DNA of 64,000 nt from Monosporascus cannonballus (Eukaryota > Ascomycota > Sordariomycetes > Xylariales). The stretch covers positions 62,001 through 126,000 of the forward strand of contig QJNS01000748.1 in NCBI GenBank assembly GCA_004154925.1. The letters run 5' to 3'. Positions within the stretch are counted from its first letter, which is position 1. Each line of letters begins with the position of its first letter. Positions 59,601 through 64,000 of the stretch are shown here, one piece after another. The notes beneath the pieces were generated by a model, which ran no database searches, was not told where the DNA came from, and saw nothing but the letters and a program-made list of their open reading frames with translations. The position numbers were made by a program, and so were the translations under genes.

Positions 59601-59990
59601 ACTCGGCTTCTTGGAGCATTGGTGGAGATTAAACCAGGATGCTCCGTCTGCCCTAGGGACTTTTGATAAGGCGGTTCACGCGCGATATCACAAAGTGACA
59701 GCGCTACTCAGTACCTAGCACTAAGAATTATCGGTTACGGTCTCTTAGGGAAGGCGTGTGACATAGAGAGATTAATTACTCGGAGCAACCATGTTGTTCT
59801 TGGCGAGGAGTAGGAATCGCCCTTCCGCTTAGGCGGTATGGCTATTAAGTTGTGTCCGGCTTGTTCTGGGTCCTGGGTGTACAGAGTAAGTGGGTAGACC
59901 GGATTAGGAGCTAGGAACAGAGGTGGAAAAAACTGAATCTTGGGAAAGATGAAGCTTAAACCATTAAAGGCTTAATGCGCGGGATGCCTT
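56700..59990. other. Second island of normal composition, no gene recognised
   Basis: From about 57,300 to 59,900 GC is near 50 percent and frames up to 136 codons are open on both strands (for example 57669-58031 and 58655-59032 plus, 58183-58593 minus). None shows a domain, a convincing intron set, or agreement between overlapping frames, and open frames of this size arise by chance at such GC. An inverted copy of a 20-mer from 29,692 lies at 57,075-57,094. No tRNA or rRNA was seen. It may be the remains of genes, intergenic DNA, or a lineage-specific gene. Confidence 0.5.
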
Positions 59991-60009
59991 TTATATTCGC
60001 ATTGAATGG

Positions 60010-61748
60010 TATTATAGCGTGTTTTTTGGTTTCTACGTCGTTATTTTTCTTACTAAGGCTAAATATTTTTATAATTTATATATATAAGTGTAATAATTAA
60101 AAGATTTAATTCATTAATAAATTATAATTATGTTTATTTATATTAATAAAATATTAAAATTTTTTAAATAATATAGTAATTGATTATATTTCGTAATAAT
60201 GCAAAACACGTTGAGGTTTTAAGCTATATTTACCAGATTAAGCCAAATACATAAAAGATCATTATACGATATAACTTATATAATAAATACTATATTCCAT
60301 ATCTTCGAACATAATAACTAATCTATAGTTTTTACGACTTTGATAAATTTTATGTTAATCTCATAAAGCCTTACTTTAAAGCCGAATACGTAATTATCGA
60401 CAAATTTCGACTCTAATAAATCTTATATTCGCTGACTTTATGGTTCGACAAAGTCCAAAAACTTTGGCGCAATAATAATAATAATTTGCGTAATAAATTA
60501 ATATTGTAACTTAATATTAGTTAAACTGGGGAATTATAAATATGTATATTTGTTATTGACTTTTTTAATTTTTTTAAACTTAAAAAATTTTAATTTCAAA
60601 AATTTAAACGGATTTTATTTTTGACTTTTCTAGATCCGAAAGTTTTTCCGGATCTATATTACGTATTCTTGATGAGAGTGGAAAATGTTCGAAGTTTTAT
60701 ATTAAATATCTCTTTAAGGCTTTGATTATTAAGTGGTAATTTTATTTTTCTTTTTTAATTTTTTATATAAATTTATTTATTTACTAGTTTTGTTTAATAA
60801 ATAATTTTTAACATTTTTGATTGATTTACGATAATTATAAGAATTTATTAAATATAATAAATATTTTAAGAAAATAAAAAAAGTCGAGTTTTAGTTTTCA
60901 TAATTTCAACTTCGTTTTTAGATATTATATTTTATCTTATATATTTTTTATATAAAGAATATTATATTGTATTCTATAATGTAATATAGTATATAAATTT
61001 GTTTTATAAAAAGAAAACGTATAATTAATTGAACATTTTAAATAGTTTTTAACAGAATATTTAAAACAAGTTTAAAAAATAAAAATATATTAACTAAACA
61101 ACGTTTCTTAAAATTAAATAAAGTTATACATCGTTTTAATCGTTTTATTAATAAAAGAACTTTTATAAATAAAAGATATTAAAATAAGCATTCGTAATTT
61201 CTAATATTCAATGATTTTAAAAGGGTTAAAAAGTATATAAAATAAGGATAGTTGTATTAGTGTAAATTAAATATTAAATTAAATATTGTTATAAGATATA
61301 TATTTCTTTGGTTCTATTTAGTAATAAACAAGTGCAGTTGTTTTTCGTATATTAAGTATTTTATATATATATTGGAAACTGCGCATTTGTTGGCTTTCAA
61401 GTAAGGCTTTAGAAAATTGAAGTATAATCTATCCTAACCGTAAATATTATAAATTAGTTATTGTGTTCGAAAATATTAAAAATAGTATTTATCGCCTGAG
61501 TTATATCCTATAATAATTATTTTATACTTAGCTTAAATTGAAAACTATGACGTAAACCTAAATATACTTTATATATCTATATATATACATTATTGTATCA
61601 GTTTTTTAAATTCATTTTTAAATTTAATAATATATATTATTCATTTAAACAAATTAATTTAAAAAATCGAACACAACTTGTTATTTAATAAAATTCTTCA
61701 TTAAGAATAAAGTTTTAAAATTTTGAAAGTTTTATATAATCTATCATA
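60010..61748. other. AT-rich RIP-like block, nothing recognised
   Basis: Composition drops sharply near 60,060. Runs of TAT/ATA only, no frame or inverted repeat identified. Confidence 0.6.
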
Positions 61749-61788
61749 TTTAACCTCGGACCCCACCTAATGAATTACTTTAGCAATA
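61749..61788 (+). repeat. Left TIR of the Fot1-like element
   Basis: 40 bp. Keeps CCCCACC where the right copy has TTTACT, i.e. the right TIR is more RIP-mutated. Confidence 0.88.
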
Positions 61789-61879
61789 AATAAGACTTTT
61801 CTCCACAATAATAACCATCCTCTATAACAACATTTTACGATAACTCCATAACCCTTTAGTCAATTAATTTCGGGTAAAG

Positions 61880-63480
61880 ATGGTTAATTTCGACCGTAAG
61901 CGCAGAATTCAAGATGTCAAGGATTTATTACGGATGGTGGTTCCGAGGCCCTAATAAACGTGCGATTCGAAATACTCCAGTCGACCCTATTATACCGCGT
62001 CCATGGCATTAAACCGCATTCCGAAGCCCAAAATAACGCGCGTAAATTGTCGGACCAGAAAAAAGATAAATTTGTTAATTAGATATTGCATAAAAAAAAT
62101 ATACAGCCGCGCCCCCATAAAAATCCAGGTCCGTCAAATAATAAAAGCCTTACTGGGCTCTAAAAGGACCGTTGCGAAAAATTGGGTTAATTACTTTATT
62201 ATACGCCATAATAAGATATATACAAAAAAAGAACGAATTATGTCCCGGGACCACCTAAAGGTATATAATTACGACAATATTTATAAGTTTTTCTTTTTTT
62301 TTACCGCCGTCCGAACCAAATATAAGATTAAGTTTACGAACGAATATAATATAAATAAAACGGGCGTCCAAAAAGGGGAATAAGCTAATAAAACGGTGAT
62401 GGAATTTTCGGAAACGGTTTGCGCAAAACTTAAAAAATCGGGGATAACGTTATAAATATTTATTTTTCGAATATATCGGTTTAATATACGGAAAAAAATA
62501 TAGCTGCATATATTTTTAATAGTTTTACCGTTTAGAAATAATAATTATCCGAAAATATCGAAAAACCGAAATATATCTTTATTCCGAAAAGTTAAATTAA
62601 TAACCGTATTGCGTTAAAATAATTAAAATCTATTTTTTTCCAGAAATTAAACCCTGTTTCTATAATAAATGGGGGTTATTTATTTTAAATAGTTATATTA
62701 CATACGTACTTTTTATGTTTATATGAAGACATTTTAAAAATAAGATTAACTTTATATATTCTTTTATTTCCTTCGAATATTAATTTTTAATTATTTAATA
62801 TGACCGTATTTTCCGTATTTAAAAAGGAATATCGTATGGCTTTATAAAATGCCGGTAGATTATTCGTAATAATTCCCGAATATAAACACGGTATATTAAA
62901 AATATATTACGAAATTGCCGAAATTATTTTTATCGACAACAATATTAAATCTGGATAACGATATATCGGCTTATTTTTTTTCAAACCCAAAATAGTATTA
63001 AAAAATCTCGAATTAATATTCTAGCCAACTCTGAAGCCGAAAACACCCCCGGAACAAATAATCAATAACTAGAACGAAACCGTATATATTCTTTATAAGG
63101 CCTTAAAGTTATAGAAATACAGGAAAACGGCCTTATGTAATTAGGCGGAAACGTTTCGTAATATACGGAAAGTAATAATTAAAATTGTTAAAGGGTTTAA
63201 TAATATTAATATCGAAAACGTTATTTTCCGCTATAATAATCACTTCCTGCAAGCGAAATTCGAAAAATACGAAAATTGCAAACGCCAAATTATTATTAAG
63301 CAACCGAATAAGAATTTTGCGAATTTATCAGATATTAAGTCGGTTAAAAACAAGGTTATTAAACGTTTAAAGTCTATAAAGGCTAATAATCAGGTTCTAA
63401 TTAACAGTTATATTAAAAAATAGCTTTCTAACAAAAGGCAACGTAAATCTATATCATCTAAATAACTTTATTTTATTAAG
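61880..63480 (+). pseudogene. Fot1/pogo transposase relic
   Basis: The best frame is 62003-62383. It has the CENP-B-like helix-turn-helix ending KNWVNYFIIRHNKIYTKKE, then KYKIKFTNEYNINKTGVQKG, where residue 118 (Asn) stands for the first catalytic Asp of NMDETG and 119 (Lys) for Glu. Upstream in another frame are GGSEA-like and IRNTPVDP pieces around 61,930-61,990. Downstream pieces around 62,640 and 62,800-62,850 (KKEYRMAL) match the later part of the DDE domain. The protein would have been about 500 aa. Frameshifts and stops abound. Confidence 0.82.
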
Positions 63481-63553
63481 AAATACGTTATTACGTTATT
63501 AAAAGGCTTTGGAACATGCAGATTACTATCAATTTATATATGTTTTGACTATT

Positions 63554-63593
63554 TATTGCTAAAGTATTTCATTAAGTAAAGTCCGAGGTTAAA
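63554..63593 (-). repeat. Right TIR of the Fot1-like element
   Basis: 40 bp inverted partner of 61749-61788, six or so transitions apart. Confidence 0.88.
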
Positions 63594-64000
63594 ATATATC
63601 GTTCTATTTATTATTTATTTAAATATTTTTAAAAAAGAAATACTTTTTCGATATTTTTAAATAATTAAATTGTAATACTTATTTAAAAAAGTTGCGTATA
63701 AATCTAAAGTTTGATTTTAATAAAATTATTTAAAGTATTTTAATGAAAATTTAAGTTAAATATAAATTATTTTGTTTACACCTATAAAACGTCAGTTAGT
63801 ATATAATTAAATCGATATATTTCTAACAATTACTATTATATAAAAACCTTGTAAATAATAACGTTTAAAATTAATTGTTTTATTTTTTTGTTTTTTCTAA
63901 TTTCGAACCGTTTAACGTTATAGGAATTGAATTAATTTATGATAGGAAAGTTTAATAAATACTTAAAATTTTTCGAAACATTTGTATAAAAATAATTTTA
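63594..64000. other. AT-rich flank, nothing recognised
   Basis: RIP-like sequence to the window edge. Confidence 0.6.

Larger units (their letters stand above)
61749..63593 (+). mobile_element. Fot1/pogo-like DNA transposon, RIP-inactivated
   Basis: A 1,845 bp element with 40 bp terminal inverted repeats (61749-61788 and 63554-63593), both beginning TTTAACCTCGGAC when read inward and differing mainly by C/T. TA precedes the left end (61747-61748); the right junction is ATA, so the target TA is likely with one base slipped. Length, TIR size and TA target fit the Fot1/pogo group of Tc1/mariner elements. It encodes a degraded transposase on the plus strand. Confidence 0.87.

Overview
The window looks like nuclear DNA of a filamentous ascomycete (Pezizomycotina). 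Short spliced genes (introns of 54-71 bp) sit in islands of ordinary base composition between long, very AT-rich blocks. The blocks are full of retrotransposons and DNA transposons wrecked by C-to-T and G-to-A changes. Cytosines that survive in the blocks are mostly in CG, and CA has largely become TA, which is the signature of repeat-induced point mutation (RIP). I cannot name the species.

Layout: (1) 1 to about 22,000, RIP block. It holds a complete Ty3/Gypsy element (817-7714, minus strand), a 203 bp solo LTR (8143-8345), and a truncated second copy of the same clade (about 9,760-20,516, minus) split by a complete Gypsy chromovirus (11579-18465, plus). (2) About 22,000-29,830, gene island. 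It holds the histone chaperone gene rtt106 (minus) and, divergent from it, the Vps4-associated gene vfa1 (plus), followed by a frameshifted F-box-family pseudogene. (3) About 29,830-56,300, RIP block. It holds Gypsy copy 3 (30072-43581, minus), split by a related Gypsy element (34803-41548, plus); a PIF/Harbinger-type transposase relic; an 857 bp TIR element; Gypsy copy 4 (46127-53256, minus) containing an unmutated 150 bp solo LTR; and a TIR-bounded relic carrying a RecQ-like helicase. (4) About 56,300-60,000, a second island of ordinary composition in which I recognise no gene. (5) About 60,000-64,000, RIP block with a Fot1/pogo transposon with 40 bp TIRs (61749-63593).

Five complete LTR elements have exact 5 bp target-site duplications (AATAA, ATTTC, CTTTC, AATTA, ACATG), so their ends and nesting order are well supported.

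The most interesting observation is an extra gene in the Gypsy clade. Each of the four copies that keep their 3' end carries, beside the 3' LTR and opposite to gag-pol, a small ORF. It encodes a six-cysteine cluster with Zn2Cys6-like spacing (most Cys now Tyr through RIP), then a charged coiled coil, then, in all four copies, a C-terminal motif. That motif reads NWD-x-II-SGGS in copy 3 and the nested element. It recurs despite heavy mutation, so it was part of the ancestral element.
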